This document shows positions 17,415-25,151 of a stretch of DNA of 38,352 nt, piece after piece. The position numbers and the translations under genes were made by a program. A model generated the notes under the pieces. The model made no database searches. It was not told where the DNA came from and was given only the letters and a program-made list of their open reading frames with translations. Location: NCBI GenBank assembly GCA_029573365.1, contig JAKQGD010000627.1:1-38352 (forward strand). The letters are read 5' to 3'. Within the stretch, counting starts at the first letter, position 1. Each line of letters opens with the position of its first letter. The stretch comes from Bacteroidota bacterium. Lineage in GTDB: Bacteria > Bacteroidota > Bacteroidia > Chitinophagales > Saprospiraceae.

Positions 17415-18008
17415 TCAGGTCTCGAGAAGCATAAAGATCCTGTCCATCTCAGCAAAGGACTTAAACCCTGTCTTCTCCTCTTTGCCACCTCTCAGTATCA
17501 AGCCATAAACAGGCAGTTTTTCCAGTATTTCGGAGAGTTCGTCTGCCTGGAAAGGCAGATCCAGGAAAACTTTGTGCTGAAGTGCCAGAGATTGTATCCT
17601 TTTTATGGAGTCGTCATTAAGTGAGGAATAGGGAGTATCGGTGCGTATTACAGGGAATTCGGTGCCGGCGACAGCCTCCCCGGCGATGGTGTTTTCAAAA
17701 ATAAAATCTCTGAAAACAGGTACTCCAAAGCGGCCTGTGTAATCTGCGAGGATGCCAAAATGTACAGCCCCTCCGATGCCGGACTCCAGCAGTTCCCTGA
17801 CCTCAGACTCTTCCTGCCACCCCTCGAATTCAGGGACAATAACAGGCCCCTCTACCCAGGATGCAATTTCTTTGATGCGGGCCGGCGAACAAAAATATTC
17901 AGTACCGGTATTGCAACAAAACCCCAGATAGTCAGCCCCCATCGCGGCAAAATATCTTGCATCTGTCAGGTTTTCCACTTTGCTGACTTTTATCCTGGTT
18001 TTAAGCAT
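17415..18008 (-). CDS. TrpF-like TIM barrel lacking the usual catalytic cysteine
   Basis: A 197-residue protein from the ATG at 18008, giving MLKTRIKVSKVENL; an in-frame start at 18065 would add 19 residues and overlap the divergent ATL gene. It resembles phosphoribosylanthranilate isomerase: strand 1, then TDARYFAAMGADYLGFCCN (residues 15-33), an SPARI motif like the TrpF S-P-R segment, and strands GAVHFG and FLDLPF. In TrpF the first strand reads K-I-C-G-I; here it is K-V-S-K-V, so the general-base Cys is Ser, and the late G-G-T-G phosphate motif reads LRGGKEE. No other trp gene is nearby. It is therefore probably not a working isomerase. It ends two bases from the convergent envelope protein gene. 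Confidence 0.7.
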   Translation of the reverse strand: MLKTRIKVSKVENLTDARYFAAMGADYLGFCCNTGTEYFCSPARIKEIASWVEGPVIVPEFEGWQEESEVRELLESGIGGAVHFGILADYTGRFGVPVFRDFIFENTIAGEAVAGTEFPVIRTDTPYSSLNDDSIKRIQSLALQHKVFLDLPFQADELSEILEKLPVYGLILRGGKEEKTGFKSFAEMDRIFMLLET

Positions 18009-18039
18009 TTGATTAAATTTACGCAAAATTAACATCTCC

Positions 18040-18396
18040 ATGCCTGCCAAAAAGCAAGAACACAAAAAAGATCATTATTTTTCTAGAGTTTATGATGTAA
18101 CCTGTATGGTGCCATATGGCAGAGTTACGACTTACGGGGCGATAGCAGACTATCTGGCACTGGGATCGGCAAGGATGGTAGGATGGGCATTAAACCACTG
18201 CCACTTTGCAGATACAGTCATACCGGCACACCGTGTGGTCAACAGGCTGGGTGAATTGTCAGGCAGGCTTCATTTTGCTACTCCTACACTGATGCAGGAA
18301 CGACTGGAAGCAGAAGGGGTAGAAGTGTCTGAGCATAAAGTCGTAAAAATGAACGAACTGTTCTGGCATCCCAGAGAACTCGACCAGTGGCTTTGA
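18040..18396 (+). CDS. Alkyltransferase-like (ATL) protein, Ala in place of the reactive Cys
   Basis: A 118-residue protein equal to the DNA-binding C-terminal domain of O6-alkylguanine-DNA alkyltransferase. It keeps the Tyr/Arg-containing VPYGRVTTYGAIA (24-36), the arginine-finger segment SARMVGWAL (43-51) and the lesion pocket VNRLGELSG. The active-site P-C-H-R-V is P-A-H-R-V (62-66), so it cannot accept an alkyl group. ATL proteins bind O6-alkylguanine, flip the base and hand the lesion to nucleotide excision repair; E. coli Atl has Trp at this place. Divergent from the TrpF-like gene with a short 31-base gap. Confidence 0.88.
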   Translation: MPAKKQEHKKDHYFSRVYDVTCMVPYGRVTTYGAIADYLALGSARMVGWALNHCHFADTVIPAHRVVNRLGELSGRLHFATPTLMQERLEAEGVEVSEHKVVKMNELFWHPRELDQWL

Positions 18397-18498
18397 ATAC
18401 CAAATACTAAAAAACAAAAAAGGTACACTCAGAAAGATTTTAGATTTTTCCGAACGCAATTGACAGTTTTGTTGTTGTCAAAAATAAACAATATTTAC

Positions 18499-18921
18499 AT
18501 GGCAAGAATGATGTTTATGGCACTTTTGTGCTTTGTTATGGTTACTGGTTATGGTCAGAGTCCTTTAGGTGTGTGGAAAAACCTGGATGACACCGACGGC
18601 AAAGAGAAATCCCATATAGAAATCTATGAGCAAAACGGAAAGCTACGGGGCAAAGTCATAAAACTTTTGCCGGCAGCCACAATCACCAGATGTGATAAAT
18701 GCAGTGGTGCTTACAAAGGTAAAAGCCTTGTGGGTCTGGATATTCTGTGGGATATGGAAAAATCAGGCGGACAGTGGGACAATGGCCAAATCATTGACCC
18801 TAAAAATGGTAAAATATACAAGTGCAAAATCAGTCTGGATGGCAATGACAAACTGGATGTTAGAGGATACATGGGAATTTCAGTGTTCGGACGCACTCAG
18901 ACATGGTACAGGGTTAAGTGA
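18499..18921 (+). CDS. DUF2147 secreted protein
   Basis: A 140-residue protein from the ATG at 18499; a TTG at 18460 is possible but adds 13 residues ahead of the signal peptide (MARMMFMALLCFVMVTGYGQ). The mature domain has the DUF2147 pattern: PLGVWKNLDDTDGKEKSHIEIYEQNGKLRGKV near the start (in two stretches), a C-D-K-C pair (residues 72-75 approx.), GLDILWDMEK, IIDPKNGKIYKCKI and a closing GRTQTWYRV. It forms a small lipocalin-like barrel by family precedent, in the periplasm or on the surface. Role unknown. Confidence 0.85.
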   Translation: MARMMFMALLCFVMVTGYGQSPLGVWKNLDDTDGKEKSHIEIYEQNGKLRGKVIKLLPAATITRCDKCSGAYKGKSLVGLDILWDMEKSGGQWDNGQIIDPKNGKIYKCKISLDGNDKLDVRGYMGISVFGRTQTWYRVK

Positions 18922-19017
18922 GAGCAGCCAGATAAAATATCGGCCTTGACACAATAAAGCAAGGTTCTATGCAGTTAAAGTAGCGTAAAATGTCTGATTA
19001 ACCCATAAATCCAATGC

Positions 19018-19239
19018 ATGACACACGCTTACACTGACACACAAATTATCAGGTTTATTTACAAAGAATGCGACCTCTTCGAAAAGTTCGAAATGGAGTT
19101 TGCCTTTGAGGATGACAGCACTTTGTTTGAACAATACAGAGAACTTAATAAAGGATACAAGACCCTTCCAAAAGTTACGTTTTCTCCTGCCCAAAAAACC
19201 ATAGACAGCATATTGTCTTATGCTGCTTGTCCAAAATAG
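19018..19239 (+). CDS. Small acidic protein of unknown function
   Basis: A 73-residue protein with an ATG start and coherent composition: helical segments TDTQIIRFIYKECDLFEKFEMEFAFEDD (two parts) and STLFEQYRELNKGYKTLP, ending with SPAQKTIDSILSYAAC. The layout (D/E-rich helices and a closing helix starting S-P) resembles small Bacteroidota proteins found beside envelope genes, sometimes compared with anti-sigma N-termini, but I recognise no family. It ends three bases from the convergent murQ stop codon. Neither strand shows a terminator in between. Confidence 0.6.
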   Translation: MTHAYTDTQIIRFIYKECDLFEKFEMEFAFEDDSTLFEQYRELNKGYKTLPKVTFSPAQKTIDSILSYAACPK

Positions 19240-19242
19240 GAT

Positions 19243-20058
19243 TTACTGACCTTTGTGGAGAAAATAATCTATAGCTTTTCGTACAGATCCATGCTGTAAA
19301 AGTAGGCGGTTTGCCTCATCGTAGCCAAGGTTTGTTTTTTCCATCACCATTTTGACACCTCTGTCAATAAGTTTGGTATTTGTCAGCTGCATGTCTACCA
19401 TCTTGTTGTCACGTACCCTGCCTAGGCGTATCATGACACTTGTGGTTATCATGTTAAGCACCATTTTCTGGGCCGTACCTGACTTCATCCGGGTACTCCC
19501 TGTGACGTACTCAGGCCCCACAATCACGGTGACCGGATAATTTGATACCTTTGAAACCGGAGCATCAGGATTGCAGGTAATACTGCCTGTGACAATGCCA
19601 AGTTGCCCGGCGGTTTTGAGGCCGTTTATAACATAAGGAGTCGTACCGGATGCAGCTATGCCTATGAGTACATCTTTTTCAGAAATAGAGTACGGCTGAA
19701 GGTCCTTCCAGGCTTGTTCCGGGTCATCTTCGGCATTTTCTACAGAATTTCTGAGGGCTGTATCCCCACCGGCTATCAGACCTATGACCAGGGATTTGGG
19801 CACACCATAGGTCGGAGGACATTCGGACGCATCGAGGACTCCAAGTCTGCCCGAGGTACCTGCCCCTATATAAAACAAGCGTCCACCATTCTTTAATTTG
19901 TCAACTATAGCCTCAACCAGTGCTTCAATCTGAGGAATAGCCTCCTTTACGGCCACGGCTACTTTTTGGTCCTCGGAATTGATATCAGTAAGTATTTCTC
20001 TGATCGGCTTGAGTTCCAGATTTCTGTAAAGTGAAGGTTCCTCTGTTATTTTCCGCAT
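19243..20058 (-). CDS. murQ: N-acetylmuramic acid 6-phosphate etherase
   Basis: A 271-residue SIS-domain lyase that cleaves the lactyl ether of MurNAc-6-phosphate to give GlcNAc-6-phosphate and D-lactate during cell-wall recycling. The family signature is intact: YIGAGTSGRLGVLDASECPPTYG (two parts, about residues 62-84), GDTALRNSVENAEDD (98-112) and TGSTRMKSGTAQKMVLN (about 180-197). It is somewhat shorter than the roughly 300-residue E. coli protein at the C-terminus, which is common in Bacteroidota. Its ATG overlaps the stop codon of the upstream symporter (TAATG), so translation is coupled and the two gene products probably work on one substrate. Confidence 0.95.
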   Translation of the reverse strand: MRKITEEPSLYRNLELKPIREILTDINSEDQKVAVAVKEAIPQIEALVEAIVDKLKNGGRLFYIGAGTSGRLGVLDASECPPTYGVPKSLVIGLIAGGDTALRNSVENAEDDPEQAWKDLQPYSISEKDVLIGIAASGTTPYVINGLKTAGQLGIVTGSITCNPDAPVSKVSNYPVTVIVGPEYVTGSTRMKSGTAQKMVLNMITTSVMIRLGRVRDNKMVDMQLTNTKLIDRGVKMVMEKTNLGYDEANRLLLQHGSVRKAIDYFLHKGQ

Positions 20059-21578
20059 TATATATCAGATTTTTTTGATATGGCCCAAAGCCCTGCAAAG
20101 GTAAGCATTCCATTGAGTATGAGGATTTCAATACCTAGCTTGAAGTTGCCAAAAATGATACCTGTGGTAGATGTCAACCAGGATGCTACAGGGTCAGTAA
20201 TGCCAAGTTTTCTGATAAACCAATCCGAATTATTTACCATATCCAGACACAGAATGAGTACCGGAGAAAGAAGACAAACCCAAATCGCAAGGTGGTCCCG
20301 TATTTTTCTGCGGGTAAATATACCGAAGGCAAACATGCCCAAAAGTGGCCCATAGGTGTAGCCCGCCAGCTTCAGGATGACATCGATTATGGACTTGTCG
20401 TCTATCCATTTAAAAATGAGAACCAGCACAAAAAATATCATCGCAAATGTCAGGTGCACCTTCAGGCGTTTTCGCTTTTTTACGTCATCAGAAGACAATG
20501 TATCCTTTTGAATACCCAGGATGTCTATGCAGAAGGAAGAGGTCATGGCAGTAAGAGCACCGTCTGCACTTGGGAAAAGAGCTGAAATCAGCCCGATGAT
20601 AAAAATTATGCCTATGGCACCGGATAAATGGTTGCCCAGGGCGATGCCGGGAAATATATCATCACCTTTTAACTCCAGACCGTTGTGGGCAGCAAACAGG
20701 TAGAGCAGTCCCCCCAACAGCAGGAAAAGAATATTGACCACCAGGAGGATAAAAGAGAGTGTGACTACGTTTTTCTGGCTTCCGCCAAGGGTACGGACGC
20801 TGATGTTTTTTTGCATCATTTCCTGGTCCAGTCCGGTCATGGTGATGGTGATAAACGCACCGCCAAGGATTTGCTTAAGAAAAAATCCGGATGAGTTGAT
20901 ATCTGTATTAAACATGCGGGTGTATCCTTCTTTGCCAAGGACAGAAAAGACCTGGGTCAGGTTTAGGTCCAGTTTGTCCATCAATGCCCACGTACATATA
21001 AGCATACCTCCCAGCATAAATGATGTCTGTAGTGTGTCCGTATAGACGATGGTTTTGACTCCACCTTCGAAGGTATAAAGCAGGATCAGCACCAGAATGA
21101 TAAAAGTGGTCAGGATGAACGGTATACCCATGGAATCCAGGATAAACACCTGAAGAATATTGATAACCAGATACATGCGGGCCGTCGCACCCAGCGATCG
21201 TGAGATGATAAAAAACAAAGCTCCGGTTCTGTAGGATACCGGCCCAAACCGCTCTTCCAAAAACCGGTAAATAGATGTAAGCTGCATCCTGTAATACAAG
21301 GGCAGAAGGATGAAGGCAATAGCAAAATAACCGATAAAATAACCGATAACCACCTGATAATACCCAAAACCACCTGAGCCCACTGTGCCGGGAACACTTA
21401 CAAAAGTCACTCCGCTCAGTGACGTGCCTACCATACCAAAAGCCACAAGTTTCCAGTTGCTGTTTCTATTGCCTATAAAAAAGGCATCATTAGACGAATT
21501 TCGGGAGGTATACCAGGCTACTGCCAATAACAGTAAAAAGTAACCAGAAACAAATAATAATAAAAGCTGGGGAGACAT
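20058..21578 (-). CDS. Sodium:solute symporter (SSS family)
   Basis: A 506-residue protein from the ATG at 21578, where the sequence starts MSPQLLLLFVSGYFLLLLAV; an upstream ATG at 21647 would add 23 polar residues. About thirteen hydrophobic segments are visible. SSS features include NSNWKLVAFGMVGTSLSGVTFVSVPG (two parts, near residues 38-63), with the unwound TM1, and GLISALFPSADGALTAMTSSF (about 332-352) in TM8, whose Ser/Thr pair matches the Na2 site. Overlap with murQ suggests uptake of a cell-wall sugar or sialic-acid-like amino sugar, but substrate cannot be read from sequence. Confidence 0.9.
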   Translation of the reverse strand: MSPQLLLLFVSGYFLLLLAVAWYTSRNSSNDAFFIGNRNSNWKLVAFGMVGTSLSGVTFVSVPGTVGSGGFGYYQVVIGYFIGYFAIAFILLPLYYRMQLTSIYRFLEERFGPVSYRTGALFFIISRSLGATARMYLVINILQVFILDSMGIPFILTTFIILVLILLYTFEGGVKTIVYTDTLQTSFMLGGMLICTWALMDKLDLNLTQVFSVLGKEGYTRMFNTDINSSGFFLKQILGGAFITITMTGLDQEMMQKNISVRTLGGSQKNVVTLSFILLVVNILFLLLGGLLYLFAAHNGLELKGDDIFPGIALGNHLSGAIGIIFIIGLISALFPSADGALTAMTSSFCIDILGIQKDTLSSDDVKKRKRLKVHLTFAMIFFVLVLIFKWIDDKSIIDVILKLAGYTYGPLLGMFAFGIFTRRKIRDHLAIWVCLLSPVLILCLDMVNNSDWFIRKLGITDPVASWLTSTTGIIFGNFKLGIEILILNGMLTFAGLWAISKKSDI

Positions 21579-21700
21579 TTTCCGTAAGGCTGATTTACAA
21601 GTACCGCACAAGATATCGGTAAAAGACGAATGAGTGAAATTTATCATTTAAAAAAAATTGGAAGCATCCTCCCTGTACTTTAACCAAAATCACCCTTCCA

Positions 21701-21716
21701 TATGATGTCTATCACA
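21701..21716 (+). promoter_or_regulatory. Possible Crp/Fnr-type site (TATGA-N6-TCACA)
   Basis: TATGATGTCTATCACA has a TATGA half-site and a TCACA half-site separated by six bases. It resembles the palindromes before the nos operon and the fasciclin gene but is less symmetric. Its centre is 45 bp from the centre of the -7 box at 21750-21757, one helical turn farther than in those two cases. Confidence 0.3.
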
Positions 21717-21749
21717 TGTGTTGCAAAACAATTCCGGCCGACTAAGAGG

Positions 21750-21757
21750 TAGATTTG
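21750..21757 (+). promoter_or_regulatory. -7 box (TAGATTTG) of the tyrosine phenol-lyase gene
   Basis: TAGATTTG matches TAnnTTTG, with 44 bases between it and the ATG at 21802. No TTG lies at the usual -33 distance, which would fit an activator-dependent promoter. Confidence 0.45.
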
Positions 21758-21801
21758 TAATTTAAAATTGGTCGAAAGACCAAAATATTAAAATCAAAAT
21801 T

Positions 21802-23178
21802 ATGAACCACAAAAGATCCTGGGCAGAACCATATAAGATTAAAATGGTCGAACTGCTCAAAATGACCTCCGAAAAAGACAGAAAAAGAGCCATTAAGGAA
21901 GCGGGAAACAATACCTTCCTGTTAAAATCAGAAGATGTATACATAGATTTGCTGACCGACAGTGGCACCAATGCCATGAGTGATCGTCAGTGGAGTGCTT
22001 TTATGATGGGCGACGAAGCGTACGCTGGAAGTAAAAGTTTTTACAATATGGAAAAGGCCATTCAAAAGTATTATGGATACAAATATGTGGTTCCGACACA
22101 TCAGGGAAGGGGGGCAGAAAATATACTTTCAAAAATACTTATCAGGCAGGGAGACGTCGTCCCCGGCAACATGTATTTTACTACGACAAGGCTGCATCAG
22201 GAGTTGGCCGGTGGAACATTTAAGGACATCATCATCGACGAAGCCCATGATCCGCTAAGTGAACACCCCTTTAAGGGAAATGTGGACCTTGATAAGCTGG
22301 ATGCATTGGTTAAAACATACGGTGCGGACAAAATTCCTTATGTCAGTATTGCAACCAATGTCAATATGGCCGGCGGCCAGCCCATCAGCATGGAGAATCT
22401 CAGGAGTCTGAGAGAATATACGCAAAGACACGGCATACGCATCATCCACGATATGACAAGGGTCGCCGAAAACGCCTACTTCATCCAGCAAAGAGAAGAA
22501 GGATACAAACAAAAAACCATAGCGGAAATAGTCAGGGAAATATGCAGTTACACTGACGGTGCTACCATGTCTGCTAAAAAGGATGCACTGGTAAATATAG
22601 GTGGGTTTATGGCTACCAATGAGTGGGACGTTTATGAAGAGGCCCGCAACCTCGTCGTTGTCTACGAAGGGTTGCACACATACGGAGGTCTCGCAGGCCG
22701 GGACATGGAAGCCATAGCAGTAGGCATAGCCGAAAGCCTGGACGATAACCACCAGCACGCCAGGGTAGGGCAGGTGGAATATCTGGGACATAAGATGATG
22801 GAATACAACATACCCATTGTAAAGCCTGTAGGTGGCCATGGCATTTTTGTGGATGCCAAAACATTTTTGCCTCACCTTACACAGGACCAGTTTCCGGCAC
22901 AGAGCCTGGCAGCAGAAGTATACACAGATTCCGGGGTGAGAACCATGGAAAGAGGTATCGTATCTGCGGGCAGGAAGCCCGACGGGACCAATTACTACCC
23001 TAATCTCGAGCTTGTAAGATTTACCATACCCAGGCGGGTTTATACGCAGGCACACATGGATGTGATAGCAGAATCGGTGGCCAATGTGTATGATCGCCGC
23101 AAAAAGATCAGAGGCCTGAAAATGGTTTATGAGCCTAAATATCTAAGGTTTTTCCAGGCCCGATTTGAAAAATTGTAA
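21802..23178 (+). CDS. Tyrosine phenol-lyase-type beta-eliminating lyase
   Basis: A 458-residue PLP enzyme of the TnaA/Tpl family. PLP-binding Lys 260 lies in TMSAKKDALVNIGG, catalytic Tyr 74 in GDEAYAG, and TYGGLAGRDMEA is intact. The residues that separate the two enzymes favour tyrosine phenol-lyase: Thr 127 in MYFTTTRLHQE (Thr 124 of Citrobacter Tpl, Asp in tryptophanase) and Arg 384 in TMERGI (Arg 381 of Tpl, Ile in E. coli TnaA). Phe 451 also matches Tpl Phe 448. Expected reaction: tyrosine to phenol, pyruvate and ammonia. Automatic annotation may call it tryptophanase. It stands alone, with an Rrf2 regulator gene next. Confidence 0.88.
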   Translation: MNHKRSWAEPYKIKMVELLKMTSEKDRKRAIKEAGNNTFLLKSEDVYIDLLTDSGTNAMSDRQWSAFMMGDEAYAGSKSFYNMEKAIQKYYGYKYVVPTHQGRGAENILSKILIRQGDVVPGNMYFTTTRLHQELAGGTFKDIIIDEAHDPLSEHPFKGNVDLDKLDALVKTYGADKIPYVSIATNVNMAGGQPISMENLRSLREYTQRHGIRIIHDMTRVAENAYFIQQREEGYKQKTIAEIVREICSYTDGATMSAKKDALVNIGGFMATNEWDVYEEARNLVVVYEGLHTYGGLAGRDMEAIAVGIAESLDDNHQHARVGQVEYLGHKMMEYNIPIVKPVGGHGIFVDAKTFLPHLTQDQFPAQSLAAEVYTDSGVRTMERGIVSAGRKPDGTNYYPNLELVRFTIPRRVYTQAHMDVIAESVANVYDRRKKIRGLKMVYEPKYLRFFQARFEKL

Positions 23179-23233
23179 ATTACCTAAAGAGCAAGGAAAT
23201 GAAGTTTTAGGGCTTAGCCTTTAATAATTTTGA

Positions 23234-23241
23234 TATCTTTG
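23234..23241 (+). promoter_or_regulatory. -7 box (TATCTTTG) of the rrf2 gene
   Basis: TATCTTTG matches TAnnTTTG and ends 16 bases before the ATG at 23258. No clear -33 element, so the Rrf2 gene has its own start but may be regulated. Confidence 0.5.
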
Positions 23242-23257
23242 TGAGAAGCCTTAATGT

Positions 23258-23689
23258 ATGTTTTCCAAAACTTGTCAGTATGGTATCAGGGCAGCTATTT
23301 TTATTGCCTGTGAGTCCCTCCGCGGCAACAGAGTAAGTCTGGAAAAAGTATCCCTAAAAATCCTTTCACCGGAAGCATTTACGGCAAAGATTCTGCAGAA
23401 ACTTGTAAAAAATAAAATCATCAGATCTGTCAAAGGGCCCGGAGGTGGATTTGAGGCAGACTTGACCAGACTGCCTGCTATATCGCTGAGGCATATTGTT
23501 GAAGCACTGGATGGAGAGGGGCTTACAAAATGCAGTCTTGGCCTAAATGAATGCTCTGACACATATCCCTGCCCTTTTCATCATTCGTACAAGCCGGTAA
23601 AGGATAAACTGATACAGTTATTAAATAAAACTACTCTTGGCGATCTGGCAGGGACTTTTGATGGGGGCGAAACTTTTCTAAAACTGTAA
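23258..23689 (+). CDS. Rrf2-family transcription regulator with probable Fe-S ligands
   Basis: A 143-residue winged-helix regulator. The N-terminal part (FSKTCQYGIRAAIFIA, residues 2-17) and the wing segment VKGPGGGFEADL (about 58-69) match the Rrf2 family. Three cysteines are spaced C-x6-C-x5-C and followed by P-F-H (KCSLGLNECSDTYPCPFH, near residues 91-108), much like the C-x5-C-x5-C-x2-H cluster of IscR and the three Cys of NsrR. It probably carries a [2Fe-2S] or [4Fe-4S] cluster and senses iron, oxygen or nitric oxide. It lies about 4.5 kb from the nearest end of the nos locus, but nothing visible ties it directly to that system. Confidence 0.88.
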   Translation: MFSKTCQYGIRAAIFIACESLRGNRVSLEKVSLKILSPEAFTAKILQKLVKNKIIRSVKGPGGGFEADLTRLPAISLRHIVEALDGEGLTKCSLGLNECSDTYPCPFHHSYKPVKDKLIQLLNKTTLGDLAGTFDGGETFLKL

Positions 23690-23700
23690 TAACACAAATT

Positions 23701-23730
23701 AAAAAGGCCTCCCATCGGGAAGCCTTTTTC
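23701..23730 (+). terminator. Intrinsic terminator, likely bidirectional
   Basis: AAAAAGGCcTCCC pairs with GGGAaGCCTTTTT around an ATC loop. A run of T on one side and A on the other lets it serve both the rrf2 gene (stop at 23689) and the convergent haloperoxidase-like gene (stop at 23746). Confidence 0.85.
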
Positions 23731-23745
23731 TAAGCCAATGAAAAG

Positions 23746-25149
23746 TTATTTTTTCCAGGGGAGCCTGTTGACCGACCTCCCTATTTCGGTGCCGTATCGC
23801 ACTCCTTCTTCAGCATCCATCCTGTAATGTACTCCCAGAGGTACCCTTGACCAGGCGTTTTCGAGGGCCATTTCGTATAAGCTGCTGAATGTCCTGGGAT
23901 ATCCGCTAAACTCTGCTCTGTTTTTGTGACAGTTGTCAGTCATTCCGTAGGAGTATCCAAAAACGCTGGCCAGGGCCTCAGCGGCTGCAGCACCAAAGGT
24001 AGCATGGCCTGAAGGATAAGCCGGGAATGACGGAGAAATACCGCTATCACCGGTAAGCGGGTTGTCAAGGTTTGGTTCCCAGCTCGGATCTATAAGTCTT
24101 TTTATATAGGTTTCAGGCCTTTCGAGGTTATAGAAATATTTGGAGTTCCATGCACCGATGGCGGCATCGTGCAAAGCCATGCTTACCTTGGCATTTGCAA
24201 CAATGGCCTCTTCAAGGTTTGCATTTTCGTTGACATAAACCTGATCGGCAATAGCAAGCCATCTGCTGGGAGGGCTGAAGGTAAGCCCCAGCAGGTCGTC
24301 GCTCCAGAATTCGCCCACCCATTCTGTCTGGTATGACAGCGAAGGAGTGTTTTGAGCCATCACTTCCAAAGCCTGTACATATAAGCCTGAGCCAGGAGTT
24401 TCGCTGTATTCACCTACATAGTCCTTATAAGAGCGGCAGACTTTGAGATCATTTTTAATGGCAAGAGTTTTACCTTTACCCCAGTAGGGAAACATGCCTT
24501 CGCCGGGTCCTGGTACAGTAGGCACCCATGCTCCGGGCTCATTGATACGATCCCGCCATACATTTTCCTTGAATGGATCTTTGTATCCGTCAAACGTAGC
24601 GGCATCACTTTTCATCCATTCCCAGACAGCAGCGGCTACGGTTTCGCCATGGTTTTTGGAGAGGTAATATGTTTCCTGACTTGTTTCAGTTATAAAGACT
24701 TTTTCATTTTTTTCAAACAGGGCCTTGATTTTGTCATATTTTTCTGCAGGAACCTGGACAAATAATTTTGTCATAAGATAATATTGTGCACTGTTGACCA
24801 CGGCAGGCCAATAATACTCTTTACCGGATTGTGCCTGAGGAACTGTAAATCCTGGATATAAATGGGCCAAAGATTCATACCCGGGCATACCATTTATGCA
24901 GGCTTCATAGGAAGCCATTCCAAGGTAACCCAAGGCATTTGCCGTAGGGCAGGGTCTGTACCCTTCGGCGTATCTTTCTACTTCCAGAAAGAGGTCGTTC
25001 CATTCGTGGATGATGCGATAGTCAAATTTATCGACTGTTTTTGAGGTAATCTGGTCCGAGTCTCCAGCATCTTTTTTACAGGAGGGAACAGTAATCATTG
25101 TTGCCAGTACAAACAACATTAAAAATAAGGGGTAAAATCGTGTCTTCAT
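23746..25149 (-). CDS. Vanadium-haloperoxidase/PAP2-like lipoprotein
   Basis: A 467-residue protein from the ATG at 25149 (an in-frame start at 25176 lies over the promoter and is unlikely). The signal sequence ends VPSC, so it is probably lipidated. Mostly helical, it carries the PAP2/VHPO vanadate/phosphate pocket: NLERPETYI (Arg-Pro near 344), FPAYPSGHATFG (PSGH 379-382) and SRVPLGVHYRMDAEEG (SR 434-435, His 441, Asp 445). Such proteins are either vanadium-dependent haloperoxidases or acid-phosphatase-like hydrolases; the long extra-helical N-terminal part supports the VHPO branch. Halide choice, or any peroxidase activity, cannot be predicted. Expression is probably set by the TTTG-N20-TATTTTTG promoter with flanking TTTTATAAAT repeats. 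Confidence 0.88.
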   Translation of the reverse strand: MKTRFYPLFLMLFVLATMITVPSCKKDAGDSDQITSKTVDKFDYRIIHEWNDLFLEVERYAEGYRPCPTANALGYLGMASYEACINGMPGYESLAHLYPGFTVPQAQSGKEYYWPAVVNSAQYYLMTKLFVQVPAEKYDKIKALFEKNEKVFITETSQETYYLSKNHGETVAAAVWEWMKSDAATFDGYKDPFKENVWRDRINEPGAWVPTVPGPGEGMFPYWGKGKTLAIKNDLKVCRSYKDYVGEYSETPGSGLYVQALEVMAQNTPSLSYQTEWVGEFWSDDLLGLTFSPPSRWLAIADQVYVNENANLEEAIVANAKVSMALHDAAIGAWNSKYFYNLERPETYIKRLIDPSWEPNLDNPLTGDSGISPSFPAYPSGHATFGAAAAEALASVFGYSYGMTDNCHKNRAEFSGYPRTFSSLYEMALENAWSRVPLGVHYRMDAEEGVRYGTEIGRSVNRLPWKK

Positions 25150-25151
25150 TT

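Noticed and set aside
17415-18008. Functional trpF
   Set aside because: The catalytic Cys and the G-G-T-G loop are absent.
18460-18481. TTGACA-N10-TGTCAA inverted repeat before the DUF2147 gene
   Set aside because: It has no properly spaced -7 box and lies partly in a T/G-rich stretch; kept as a curiosity only.
21802-23178. Tryptophanase (tnaA)
   Set aside because: Tryptophanase normally has Asp at the place of Thr 127 and Ile at the place of Arg 384; both match tyrosine phenol-lyase here.
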